A program made the translations under genes and the position numbers. A stretch of 64,000 nt of DNA from Diphasiastrum complanatum (lineage: Eukaryota; Streptophyta; Lycopodiopsida; Lycopodiales; Lycopodiaceae): contig CM055106.1 in the NCBI GenBank assembly GCA_029204225.1, forward strand, positions 21,581,285-21,645,284. Direction: 5' to 3'. Shown one piece after another: positions 27,746 to 39,174 of the stretch. The notes below the pieces were generated by a model that was not told the DNA's origin, did not search any database, and saw nothing but the letters and a program-made list of their open reading frames with translations. Within the stretch, counting starts at the first letter, position 1. Every line of letters begins with the position of its first letter.

Positions 27746-28698
27746 ATGGCATCTATGGGTTTCAATCTATTGGAATCTAGTGAAAGGCTATCTACTTCCA
27801 ACTATTCTATTTGGAAGTTGAGGATGGAGTCAATTCTAACACTCCAAGATGTGATGGACATTGTACTTGGGATTGAGGAGGAGTCTCAAGTCCTTCAAGA
27901 AGTACAAAAGTACAAGAAGAGAGCTAGGATGGCTCTCCACTTTATCAAGGTGAATGTCTCTAATGAGATTTTGAGAGAGATTGGTGATTGCAACTCGGCC
28001 AAGCAAGCTTGGGATATTTTTAAAGTTATTTATGAAACCAAAAATACCTCTAGGCTCCTCACTCTTAGAAATCGAATCTTCCAAAGTTCTCAAAAGAGTG
28101 ATGAGAGTGCTACTAATTATGTGTTGAGAGTGAAAGATACTCATAGGGAGCTTGCTTGCATAAAGAGCTTGCATTGGAGAATCTATAAATCAAAGTGAGC
28201 TAGTCCAAGTCATACTTAATGGCTTGAGAGATGAGTATGAGAACCTTGTCCAATCCTATGCCATCAAGGAGCTATCTACTTTAGAGGCTTTGCAAGGAGT
28301 GCTAATGGCTGAAGAATCAAGGCATGAGAACAAGCTATTATCCAGAGTGCAAAATTGAAGGAGTAGGGACTCTTCCCTTGAAGCTTGCATCATCAAAAGT
28401 TCTATCTCTTCAGAAGGTTCTTTTTGTTCCCAAGATTACAAAGAATCTTATAAGTGTTGGCAAATTACTTGATGGTGGTCTTGATGTCAATTTCCATATT
28501 GGAAAATGTGCGATCAAGAAGGATGGTGAGATCCTTGCATGTGGATCTAGATATGAAGGCATCTACAAATTGAACCCAAGAGAGAGTGAAAAATCTCTTG
28601 ATGTTCCTTATGTATCCAAGTCTTCAAAGGAGCTTCATCACACGAGATGCACATTTCTTCTTTCTTCAAGATTTATGGTGCATGATTCTGAAGAATAG
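27746..28698 (+). pseudogene. copia family D, gag joined to pre-integrase
   Basis: The start codon at 27746 opens a well-kept copia Gag (MASMGFNLLESSERL, NYSIWKLRMESI, SAKQAWDIFKVIYE, ATNYVLRVK). A frameshift near 28180 leads to ELVQVILNGLRDEYENLVQ. At about 28325 the frame passes directly to the region after the protease: CKIEGVGTLPLKL and VLFVPKITKNLISVGKLL, then the GAG-pre-integrase segment. The zinc knuckle and the protease DSG motif are deleted. Sequence after 28698 is not recognised. It is an internally deleted copy like its neighbour at 25.8 kb, but with a different deletion. Confidence 0.8.
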
Positions 28699-29014
28699 AC
28701 GGGCTTCTATCAGTGATCCTGTGATAGAGTATAGGATTCAGCTCTTCCAATTTGACATTGCAAGGAATTCAAGTTGAGAAGTCTTAGTTCTCAGCAATTT
28801 TTTCCTTTAGTCCATTAAGGATGAAAATGACACTTTGGCACAGTGTTTGTTTTGTGGATGCACACCACTCACCTATCATACCAAGTAAGACAATTTATTT
28901 GCTTCTTGCTATTAATAGCTTTATCATTGGATCTAATGGACTGTCTATTTTATTTTGGAGTGACCACTGGAGCTCAAATCTGATCTCTTTCTAGAGATCT
29001 ATAGATAATGTAAT
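28699..29014. other. no recognisable gene
   Basis: AT-rich sequence between the deleted copia and an LTR-B fragment. No motif was recognised. Confidence 0.4.
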
Positions 29015-29145
29015 TGTTGGAAATTAAGTTCACAATCTCCTCCTTGGTAATACTATTTCCTATTTCAAGATTCTTCATGCATGCTTATTGATCATTGATC
29101 TAGGGTTAGGTGCAACCTCTTTTGGTTCTATGTATAACGATCGCC
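29015..29145 (+). repeat. LTR-B start fragment
   Basis: It begins TGTTGGAAATTAAGTTCAC and follows the first ~130 bp of LTR-B (compare the reverse complement of 8735-8865), including CTTTTGGTTCTATGT. It then diverges. Confidence 0.7.
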
Positions 29146-29517
29146 AAGTGAAGGTCTTCAAGAATTCTGTCACATGCAACCGAAAGGACACCTATGGAGC
29201 ATAAACCACCCAACCAACATGAAGAGGCTAGTAAATTACCACCCCCCAAGCCACAGAGAATGAATACAAGAGAAGAGAAAAAACTTGGCTCAAGAATTTG
29301 AAATTTCAATAGGGAGATGGGCGAGTTTCCATGTTACGTATTCTCTCCAAGAGGAGAGAATATTCTCCTTAGGATTCCCATGCAACCTATATTAAGCTAT
29401 TGATCTCATATTTTTGCATTATAGCAGTCAAACACCATGCAAGTGCTCCTATGTCCAATTATAGGTCTGGGCCCTGATATAATTATTAATTACTTGTAAA
29501 GACCACATTCGGAATAA
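29146..29517. other. no recognisable gene
   Basis: No coding or LTR match was seen in this stretch before the minus-strand integrase. Confidence 0.4.
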
Positions 29518-30257
29518 CTAATAACCACATACAACTGGAGTGGCCACCATAAAGCACATTGAGACAATTCCTATTTCTATCTCTACAAATAGGAGTTTCA
29601 GTTTAGAGAATGTTTTGTTCATTCCTTCCATAAGAATCTTTTTAGCATGTGTCAAATGGTTGACAAGGGTCTTGAGGTTGAATTTGTTGGTGATGCTTTC
29701 TTGATAACTAAAAAATGCACTTTGATTGCTAGATGCAAAAGATGAGGAAAATTGTACAAACTTGATGCTTGTGCCATTACTAACCAAGAAATCCGAAAGT
29801 TTCTGGATCTTAACAGACTTTGTCTCCACATTTACAGGAGATCTAGGTTGAAATCTGTATATCAGCATAAACGGACTATGACCAGTAGTAGAATGTTTCC
29901 TGCTGTTATAAGCAAACTCAATCAAAGGAACATAATCTTCCCACTGAGATTGCCTGTGAGACACATATGTTCTCAACATATCCTCCATAGTCTGATTAGT
30001 TCTCTCAGTTTGGCCATCTGATTCAGGATGATCAGAAGAACTAAAACTAAGCCAGGTTTCTAGCTTATGGAATACAGTTGACCAAAAGTGACTTGTAAAT
30101 TTAGGATCTCTATCACTAGCAATATCACTTGGCAGTCCATAAAGCCTAAATAATCTTTCCACAAAGATCTAGGCTAAATTTGAAGCCTTAGCGGTTGACT
30201 TGACTGGTATAGAAGTAGCTAACTTTGTCAACCTGTCCACCACAACCCAAATATAGG
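29518..30257 (-). pseudogene. Ty3/Gypsy integrase core
   Basis: On the minus strand the integrase catalytic core is readable: VVVDRLTKLATSIP with the first Asp, then LYGLPSDIASDRDPKFTSHFW with the second Asp, then SSDHPESDGQTERTNQ with the catalytic Glu. AYNSRKHSTTGHSPFMLIY follows. This DD(35)E enzyme would insert retrotransposon cDNA. An in-frame stop lies near 30170. The frame beyond about 29700 is unrelated or decayed. The plus-strand reverse transcriptase next to it comes from another element. Confidence 0.85.
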
Positions 30258-30690
30258 GGATGTAACAACCCTCCAGTCGTCAAGCATTCAGCTTTGGCTA
30301 ATTGACGCCATCATCTTGAAGTTTTGCTTGTTGAAGGAGGCCAAAAATGCATTTTTGCATGATTTGAGCTTATAATTGCTTGTTGGATCTGTTAGAAGCT
30401 TCTATGCCTCTCTAATGAACCTTAGTAGAGTGCTTGTAACCTCTAATTGGATGCCTATTGGGAAGGAGTACAATTTTTTATGATACCATCTTCCTAAAGT
30501 GTGCCCTACTACATGAATTTTGGACATTTACTGTTCGCACGTGTGAAGCCTACGTGGCAAGGTGATGAGGCAAGTGCCTTGTAGACCACTCTCCCTCCGT
30601 ATTGTGCTTTATAGCGACCAATTTGGTGTCCTGTAAAGAAAGTTATGGTCGTTTGAAGTTTGGCAATTTTTGAACTAAAATTTGCAAAAT
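30258..30690 (+). repeat. possible Ty3 LTR remnant (TGTAACAACCC start)
   Basis: The integrase frame ends at 30257, and the next bases TGTAACAACCCTCC are a typical plant Ty3 LTR start. The sequence changes into the codons before reverse transcriptase by about 30690. No second copy is present for comparison. Confidence 0.4.
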
Positions 30691-31960
30691 TAGGTTCTCT
30701 CAAAAGGAAGAGAGAGAGATTACTAAGCAAATTGAAAATCACTTGAAGATGGGTCAAATTCAGCCAAGTAAGTCACCTTGGGGGTGCTCCCGTTTTTCTT
30801 AAATCAAAGAAAGATGGAGGCTTCAGGTTGTGTGTGAACTACAAGGGGTTGAATAAGGTAACTTTATAGAATAAATATCCTTTGCCTCGTATGGATGATT
30901 TGGTAGATCAATTAGGTGTAGCTAGATACTTCACAAAGATAGATCTTCGAATCGGATATCGTCAGATTAGAATTCATCCAAATGATGTGCAAAAAACTAG
31001 CTTTTGGACGAGATTTGGTCATTATGAATTTCTCGTGCTTCCTTTTGGGTTGATGAATGCACCAGCTACATTCCAACAGATGATGAACGATTTTTTTCAT
31101 CCATATCTAGGGAAGTGTGTGGTTGTATGCTTAGATGACATTCTCATCTACAGTAGAACACTTAAGGAGCACTTGAGTCATCTTAAGACTGTCTTAGATA
31201 TTCTCAGGCGAGAGAAACTTTATGCTAAGGAATCTAAATATGAGCTCCTTAAGCATGAGTTGTTGTACCACGATCATAAGATCACTCGTAGTGGGTTGGA
31301 GATTGACGAGAGTAAGGTCAAGACAATGCTTGATGACCGATATCGAAGACGATTAGAGAAGTTAAATCTTTTCTCGGTTTTACAGTTTTCTATCATAAGT
31401 CAATTGAAGATTATGAAAAAGTGATAGCACCTTTAAATAATTTGACTAAAGGAAGAATTAATATAAAAAAAAAAGAGGTCAACCTAGTGAGCCTATTGAG
31501 TGGAATGATGAATTGAACCAATGCTTTGAGAAACTCAAGCAAATGGTTGCTTCAGCTCTTGTTTTACATATCGCAAATCCTGATATACCTTATGTCGTGC
31601 GAACTGATGCGAGTGATTTGGCGATAGGGGCAGTTCTTCTACAAGATGATAGGCCAATAGCGTTTGAAAGCAAGAAACTCATGGGGCCTCAGTTGCGTTA
31701 CACAACTCAAGAGAAGGAGTCATTTGTTGTGATACATGCCCTTAAAACTTGGAGGTATTACCTTTATGGTAGTCAGTTTATAGTGTATACAAATCACCAG
31801 CCTCTAAAGTACTTTTGTAATCAGAACGATTTGAGGGTCATAAAGCTCGTCGGGCTGAGCTTATGCAAGAATTTGATCATGAGATCCGATATGATAAGGG
31901 CAGCTCTAACCAAGTTGCAGATGTGCTTAGTCAGATTATGGAATTAAATGAACTTTCATT
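30690..31960 (+). pseudogene. Ty3/Gypsy reverse transcriptase and RNase H
   Basis: The RT starts near KMGQIQPSKSPWG and shows KDGGFRLCVNYKGLNKV (frameshifted), YPLPRMDDLVDQL, YFTKIDLRIGYRQIRI, and TRFGHYEFLVLPFGLMNAPATFQ. The catalytic box reads CLDDILIYS where most Ty3 elements have YLDD. The thumb and an RNase H follow: RTDASDLAIGAVL, then ESKKL, then FVVIHALKTWRYYL and YTNHQPLKYF. Frameshifts lie near 31350-31500 and 31845. It would copy the element RNA into DNA and remove RNA from the hybrid. Protease and integrase are missing on this strand. Confidence 0.9.
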
Positions 31961-32115
31961 CACCCAGATTTCCACTGATCCATATCTTTCAGTGAGAGGG
32001 AGGTGTGAATTAGATTCGAACAATATGGTAGAAGGGTGCTCTCGGGATTAGCAAGTTGGTTGACCTCTGGTATTTGCAAATCTCAAACAACCACCTACTG
32101 TTGTTACACCTTCTC

Positions 32116-32716
32116 ATTTGCCTTGGAGGATTCAAGGTTGCAGGAGGCCCTGAGGCAGAACCTGAAGAGCAAAAATTTCTCCTAGTCTGTTTCATCCTTT
32201 CCATTGCACTAGGCCCTCGTGATATCGGACCTATGCGTAGGAAGAGAGAGGTGAGCGATGAGAGAGGTCTAAGATGGGTTGCCAAGAAGCAATATGTATG
32301 GATTCGTATGGTATATCGCTTATGTGCACATAGGGATCGAAGGGGATAGACGAGAGTTGCACAGGAGCGATATTTGGAGAGCAAGCACAAAAAAATCTCA
32401 GACGAACACCTAATGCTACTACGCCTTCGCTTGCCTTGGAGGATTCAAGGCTGCGGGAGGCCCTGAGGCAAAATTTGAAGATAAAAAATCTCTCCTAGTC
32501 TGCTTCATCCTTTCCATTATGGTAGGCCCTCAAGATATCGGACCTATGCGTTGGAAGGGGGAGGTGAGCGAGAGAGGTCTAAGACGGGTTGCAAAGAAGC
32601 GATATGTACAGATTCGTATGGTATATCGCTTATGTGCACATAGAAATCAAAGGGGGTAGCCGAGCGTCGCACATGAGCGATATCTGGAGAACAAGCGCCA
32701 AAAAAAAGTGAAAAAC
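32116..32716 (+). repeat. direct duplication of ~275 bp
   Basis: Two copies begin TTGCCTTGGAGGATTCAAGG at about 32116 and 32430. Both run through GATATCGGACCTATGCGT and TATGGTATATCGCTTATGTG to a GAGCGATAT word. They differ by scattered substitutions and small indels, so the duplication is old. It lies directly before the promoter-like region of element X copy C. Confidence 0.85.
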
Positions 32717-32739
32717 AATGCGTAGGGGACAAAACTCTT

Positions 32740-32960
32740 TACCCCGTGGGTCACACGTGTGCAGTCGTATGGTCACATGTGTCTGTCTGTATGGTCGAAT
32801 CAAAAACCATGTGTCAATGTACGACGTAATGAGATTTTGACACATGTCAAGATGACAGATCACACGTGTGTAAAAGTACAAACGAGGAAGGTGGCACACA
32901 TGTCTCGTTGACCATTGACTCGCATGTGTGGAAAAAAAATATAAAAGACAGCACCCCGAT
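32740..32960 (+). promoter_or_regulatory. element X copy C promoter: ACGTG/CATGTG boxes and TATA
   Basis: Within 200 bp there are about eight boxes of the type TCACACGTGTG, CACATGTGT or ACACATGTC, followed by TATAAAAG at about 32940. The spacing suits a plant RNA polymerase II promoter for the gene at 33165. The copy at 50.5-50.77 kb has the same layout. Confidence 0.6.
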
Positions 32961-33164
32961 TATTTTTTTTGTTTTTGTTTCTCAATTTTCACACATCGTT
33001 CTTGTTCACACTATTTGTGCGTCCTCCAGTAGCTAGTCGTCTACGTGAGCACAATTCTGATATCCCACAATCTGAGTCTGTACATATCGCTCATGAGCAC
33101 GTTTTGAACAACAAATTTTTTCATTCTGTATTTCATGCACATAGAGCCAATATTTGCCAGAGAT

Positions 33165-34101
33165 GGCCTCTTCATCTGGAGCTAACCGTGAAAGCACTCT
33201 AAGTATGCTTCTGACTAAGGTTGGAATAACTGAGAACTTAGACATGTGAGATTCAGAGATATTGTCAATATCCTTGTGATCTCCAAAGGTCCTCTCTCTT
33301 TCATGTATTTTACTGACCTTGTCCATTTTTTTCTACAGTTCAGGCAAAGATTGGATAGGATGTATACTAGATTGTTTGAGCAATTCAGAAGCTCTACTAT
33401 GTGCAATGTTTGCAAGAGAAAATGTCGATTTGTCGAATACTAGACTGGGTTTATACTTCTTTTTGCTAGTTCAGATCTCGGACGATGAAGAAGCTGCAAC
33501 TTATGATTCTCAAATCGCTTCATCCTCAGTTACATCATCCTTCAAAGATATTAGTCACTTCTTTATTGACACACCTAATAAGGATAGTGATTTTTTTTAT
33601 GTTGATACTCAAATGCTTAGGGATTCTTTCATTGGCTTGAGCTTTACTTTTGATGAAACATTTTTTGACGTTAAAGCTAAATGTTTTTTGAATTTTCCAA
33701 TTTACTATATTAACAAGGATGCATATATTACTACTACGGATTTATGTAGTTCTATTTACTATCGTGAGGACAAGCTGGTGCTCTGTTTATTACCAGGCAC
33801 AATTTTTGAATTCTCTGATATTATTAAATTTGAGACCAAAGACTTGGTGCCAAGAATGAATTACGATGATGAAAAAAGACTTCTGATGGGAGAAGAATGT
33901 CTGATGAAAGCTTTGTCAGATCTTGCTGAGCATGGAGGAAGCATGCCATTTGAAGATGAATTCATGGCATTTCAGTCTCAGATGGGCTTCCCTCGTCCAT
34001 CATTAATGCATTTCACAGATGACTCTTCTTCAATCCCATGTTTTGGGTGCCTTTCAGATATTGCAGTATACATTTTGCCATCAATCAATGTGCCATACTA
34101 G
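33165..34101 (+). pseudogene. element X gene 1, copy C
   Basis: The start MASSSGANREST is followed by LTKVGITENLDM, which matches KFGISDNLE of copy B. After a likely intron the reading resumes at QRLDRMYTRLFEQF, then a short Cys/Lys-rich end (CKRKCRFVEY). A Ser-rich acidic linker (SDDEEAATYDS) follows. The long C-terminal part includes FFDVKAKCFLNFPIYYINKD and FEDEFMAFQSQMGFPRPS. The last motif is shared with copies A (FQSQLGFPRPT) and B (IQSQLGFPKPT). The family is not recognised and no enzymatic motif is seen. Introns make the exact exon ends uncertain. The gene stops at 34101 and minus-strand copia follows. Confidence 0.55.
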
Positions 34102-34151
34102 GGCTATAAGAGAACTGACTCAATGAGTAGACAACGAATGCCAGATAGGGT

Positions 34152-36200
34152 TTAGTGCAAACCGTTAGATACATAAGACTTTCGATCAGGTTTTGGTATG
34201 GTATTTTCTCCATCTTCTATTTTCGGACAATCTTGCTTGGACAATCTTTGGAACCAGCTATCACTGGTGTGGCTTTTTCTTTGCAGTCGATCATTCGGTA
34301 CTACATCAATACTTTTTTTTGCATATTCTAATTGATTCATGTGCATGACTCTTTTTGTTTGGTCTCCTTTGATTTGCAGCCCTAGACATTTCATCGCTTC
34401 TCCTAAATCTGTGATTTCATAACTTGTAGATATCTGACTCTTTGTATTTAATAACAAAAAAATTTCTATCATTAAAGAGTCATCTACAAAACTTGACAAA
34501 ATCACAAATTTATTTTTATACTTTCTATATATACACTATAGTCGGTGCTGTAGGAGTAAATTCTAGGAACTTCAGAAGATTGTCAAGCTTTTTGTACCAA
34601 GCTCGTGATGCCTGCTTGAGACCATAGATACATCAGTGCAGCCAACAGGTGTAATCCTGATCGTTCAGGTCTTCAAATCCTTCAGGTTGCTTCATGAAGA
34701 TCTCTTCCTCTAGGTCTCTGTGGAGAAAGGTTGTTTTTACATCGATCTAGTGTACTTCTAGATCTTATTTTGTCGCATAGGCGAGAAGTAATCGAATACT
34801 TGCCATCTTGACCATAGGTGCGTATGTGTCGAAATAGTCAACACCATACTTCTATGTGTAGCCTTTGGTGACAAGTCTGCGTCCGACACTTCCATCTGAC
34901 CTTAGTATTATTTTGTATACCCATTTGCAGTCGACTTCCTTTGGGAAGTGGCTCTTATGTCCACGCTTGATTCTGCTTCATTGACTCGATCTCCTCCAAC
35001 ATTTTTTGCTTCCAAAATTCTCGTTCTAGACTCCGGATAGCTTCTCGATATGTCATCGATTCATCATCGAAACCACAGTATTAGACATCTGTGTCTTCAC
35101 TCCACTGAAGACTATCGGTGTATCAATCAGGCTGTCTTCTTATTCTTATTGACCTTCTTGGTCCGACTTGTCGATGCTAGTTTTTTTGTTCTTCGGTTTC
35201 TTTGTCAGGTTAATCTTCAGCTTCCCGCTCTGGAGTCTGTGGCTCAACATTCTGATTTCATGATGGTCCTCGATCTCCCTTTTCAATTGGCAATAGTGTG
35301 AAGATTTCATGGCCTTTAGCTTCTTTCGTTCCAAGAAAGGTCAATTCATCGAGCTTCACATCTCTGCTCAGCACCACCTTCTTTGAGATTGGGTTGTAGA
35401 GTCGGTAGATCTGTGAACTGTTCAAGTATCCAACCATGACTGTTAGCTCCAACTTTTCGTCGAGCTTACTTTTCTTTTCTTTTGGTATGTGCATGTATGT
35501 TATACATCCGAACACACATACATATGACAGATCGAGCTTTCACCCATCCACATTTCATATGGTGTTCTATCTTCTAGGGTTGTCATTGTTGATCTGTTCT
35601 GCAGATGTATAGCAGTAACAATTGCCTCAATCCAAAATTGACTCAGCAGTTGTGCTTGCGCCATCATGCACTTCGCTCCTTTGAATAGCGTCCTATTTTT
35701 TCTTTCTGCTAAACCATTATATTGTGGTGTGTAAGCATGTGTGAATTGATGCTCTATTCCTATGTCCTACCAGAAGCTTGAAAACACTTTGCTTGAATAC
35801 TCGTCTCCATTGTCAGACCTGATTGTCTGCAACTTTTTGGAGGTGTGTCTCTCAGCAAATGCCACGAACCTTTTGAAGGCATCAAACACTTTTGATTTTT
35901 TCTTTATGTAGTATATTGTTGTCATTCGGTTGTAATCATCAATGAAAGTGACGAAGTATCGCGATCCTAAGAGAGAGTCGACTTTCATTGGTCCACATAT
36001 ATCTGAGTGAACGAGCTCAAGAATGTCCTTGGCTCTTCTTCCTTTGTGCACAAATGGACTTTGATGCCATTTGCCCTTCTGACAAGCTTCACAAAAGTCA
36101 GTGTCTGGTCTTCTAATCTTAAGACCTATGACAATCTCTTTTCTCCTCATGTCATACAAACTTTTCAGAGTGATAGAACTATGATTACAAGTCCATCTGT
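34152..36200 (-). pseudogene. copia pol: integrase and reverse transcriptase
   Basis: Read from right to left: GAG-pre-integrase with CEACQKGKWHQSPF, then integrase core HSDICGPMKV, TFIDDYNRMTTIYYI and IRSDNGDEYSS. The integrase C-terminal region follows (MFGCITYMHIP, LYNPISKKVVLSRDV). The reverse transcriptase is in broken frames, with QIDVKTTFLHRDL, QPEGFEDLNDQ, YGLKQASRAW, and finally FVDDSLMI with ITDLGEAMKCLGLQI. These are the expected copia proteins in the expected order. Gag and protease are missing at the right, and RNase H and LTR at the left. It abuts a plus-strand copia at 36.2 kb, head to head. Confidence 0.88.
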
Positions 36201-37420
36201 TGGATTAAAAATCAAATTTTAGTGAAACACTGCAAGTTAGAAACCTTTGTGAGTTTCAAGTTCAATCACATCTATATCTTATGTGTAGAATTTCACGAGT
36301 AAGATGGGATCTGTTGGAGCATACCTTCTAGAAGCTAGTGAGAGGCCGTTAAATTCTACCAATTATGCTATTTGGAAGGTTAGGATGGAGTCATTCATGG
36401 TGCTCCAAGACTTTTATGGGTTTTGGATTGACGATGAAGATAAAACCTCTAGGTGCACAAGAATTAGTGAGATACAAAAAGAGATCTAGGCTAGCACTTC
36501 ATTGTGTGAAAATGAATGTGAGCAATGATCTTCTAAGGGAAGTATCATTATGTAAAAGTGCTAAAGAGGCTTGAGAGTCTTTAAAATCAATCTATGAGTC
36601 TAGTAACACTTCGAGGGTTCTCATGCTTAGGAATCAGATTCTACAAAGCATGAAGAGGAGTGATGAGAGTGCACACGATTATGTGCGAGTGGCTTTTCAA
36701 ATTTGGTCCAAAGCTTTGCAATCCAAGACACTTTTCCCACTATAGAAAAGATTCATAGTGTATTAGTGGCTGAAGAGTATAGGATGATGCACACCAATGC
36801 AAGAATGAATTCTAAGTCTCTGTAGGATGGTGATGAGAAAGCCAATTTCTCATTCAAAGGCAAGGAGAAGACCAATGGCAAGAAGAAGGAATTCAAAGAG
36901 ACCAAGGAAGAGGATGACGCTTCAAGCTCAAAGGGCAAGATCAAGGACAAGTCCAAGTTCATATGTTTTTTTTGTGGAAAGAAAGGACATTTTGCATCAG
37001 AATGTCTCAAGAAGAAGAAGGCACAAGAGAGCAAACAAAGCAACATTGCACATCAAGAGGAGGAGGAGGATGAAGACGAGTCATCCTTGATGGTTTCCAA
37101 GAAGCCTCCATCATCCAAGAGCAACACCAATGATTCTTGGTGGACTGATAGTGGGGCTAGCTCCCACATGACATATCAAAAGGATATTTTCACCACTTTA
37201 CTTTCTTACAATGATGTACAAAGATCAATTTATACTGCAAGTAGTCAAGAATGTAAGATAAGTGGAATAGGAACCATTCCTTTGTATCCTAGATCATTCA
37301 AAAGGATGAATCTTGAGAATGTTCATTATGTTTCTAAGTTCATTATGTTTCTAACGAAGCACCTGTTGCTGGGGTGGATCAGAAAACAAGAATATGGCAT
37401 CAGATGGTCTGAAGTCTAAA
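36201..37420 (+). pseudogene. copia family D gag, zinc knuckle and protease start
   Basis: From 36304, MGSVGAYLLEASERP opens a copia Gag, followed by the UBN2-type stretch shared almost base for base with 25.8 kb. A deletion at about 36687 removes the segment between DYV and SGFSNL. The sequence continues through a Lys-rich linker to the CCHC knuckle CFFCGKKGHFASEC (about 36966-37008), which binds element RNA. The protease motif WWTDSGASSHM follows near 37138 with the catalytic DSG. Coding fades after VHYVSKF. Integrase and reverse transcriptase are absent on this strand. Confidence 0.85.
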
Positions 37421-37599
37421 ACTAGTGTTTTAAGAAATTCAGATAACTGGTCTAATTTTTCTGCTATGTCATACAAGGCTTTAGAATGGAAGTTGTAAAC
37501 CTTTTATTCAAGTGTAAATACTCGTGAAGCTGGTATGATATAGGGTTGACATTCAAAGTGCAAGTTGTTTAATATAGGACATATCTATGGCCGACTACT

Positions 37600-38348
37600 A
37601 CTTTCTTGCATCTCAATGATGTTTAAAGGATATGTGATAGAAGATGATCAGGTGTCTGGTTTTTATCATCCACTAAACATGATGCCTATAGCCTCACCCT
37701 CTACTAGCATGTCGGGTAAAAGACCCAAACCAGACCCTGATCATGAACCAATTCCTGTCACTACACCAGCCTTTGTATCAAAAGTTGGAGACTTGATAGT
37801 CTACAATATTGATGATTCATCCCCCGAACAAGTTTTTGCAATTATTACAATATGTTGCAGCTTGGTTGCAACATGCCATTGACTACAAAGGATTCTCTCA
37901 TGCGCAAGCCATAACCATAGCTGCCAATGGCTTTACGGGCATTCTCAAGAACTGGTGGAAATATCTAGATAACATTTTAAAACAGACCAAGATCTTTCAA
38001 GCTAGATTCATAGAAGCTCTGTACGCTGAATTCTTAGGAGATAAAACAATTGAATCCCAGGATGCGAAGGAAGCATTCAATAGAGTACAATTATGTGACA
38101 TCAATTAGATCAGAGAGTTTGTAAGACATTGTAAGAAATTAATGTATAAATTCCAAGGACACCATGATGGTACAACAAAATTAACTTTTATCCACAAACT
38201 CCCACTGTCCCTATCCTCATTAGTCTTGCAGAAAATCATTGACAAGAACCTAGATATCAAGGACATTACAATAGGACTAAACCAACAAATTATCTTCCAA
38301 TGCATCACGGAATTATGTATCCTCAAATCAACATCTAAAGCTATTTAA
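37600..38348 (+). pseudogene. pararetrovirus-like gag/coat relic
   Basis: The frame (with one shift near 37830 and a stop near 38106) contains a FTG-x-LKNWW motif. About 110 residues later comes a Leu-Pro-rich helical segment and a final acidic-aromatic stretch ending near an ITELC motif. This order resembles the capsid-like domain of Caulimoviridae-type endogenous pararetroviruses and related plant gag proteins. It is broken and short, with no reverse transcriptase beside it. It could equally be a divergent Ty3 gag. The family call is from pattern memory only. Confidence 0.45.
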
Positions 38349-39150
38349 AAAAAGAATCTGTTTGAATCCTTTTGTAAGACGCATATTCCTATGTTGTCCT
38401 TTGGATGTAAGAATAAAAGATGCTTATGTGATCATGAATGTTGAGCTCATTGTGAAGATAAGCATGCTGAACTAAAAATTCTGTGATAGATTGACTGGCA
38501 GGTGATACTTTAAAATCCATTATTCTGCCTTTCCAAGAGCTTCTATATATGTTATCTGATCTTTTTCTTTTTCGGAATGAGCCTCTTGCAGAGGGATGCA
38601 TCAAGATCCATTGATATTTTCAATATATTCTTGGTATCCATTGATCTTCTGCATTTTTTTCATTGCAAATATTGATTGCATCAATGGTCCTCTTGGTCTC
38701 CGATTATGTGTAGCCATTAGTCAAAAATATGAGTACGCAAGCTGGGATCGGAGAGAATGTAGAGATTGCGAGGTAAAACTAAGAATGACAATCCAAAATA
38801 AGAGATAGAATGAAGAAAATGAGAGGTATACCTATGAATGACAAGAAGTTCCTAAACTACAAGGATTAGTTAACCACAATTTATGACTATTGACGTCAAA
38901 TCAACCTCGAGTGAACAATGACGAGCATCATAAGAGTATTCAGGCAGTAACTGTGGTCCAATCCCAATTGTTTGTTCTGCTCGGCGAGATATTTGAAAAT
39001 CACGAAAATTTGGCCGAGAAAGTTAAATACAATTTCTGTCCGTACCACTGTTACAGTTCGTCACAGATGGACACCATTTAGTGTGACAAATAAGCGTTGA
39101 AAGCGTGCGAAGTCAAAAACAACATCTTGACAAAGGGCCCATTTTGAGTT
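38349..39150. other. no recognisable gene
   Basis: This stretch lies between the gag/coat relic and element X copy A. Nothing recognisable was seen, although 38.4-38.6 kb has a moderately long minus-strand open frame without motifs. Confidence 0.4.
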
Positions 39151-39174
39151 CTAATGTCCCCTAATGAGCTGTTT

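Noticed and set aside
30912-31100. Minus-strand frame within the Ty3 reverse transcriptase
   Set aside because: It is antisense to a well-conserved reverse transcriptase and shows no motif.
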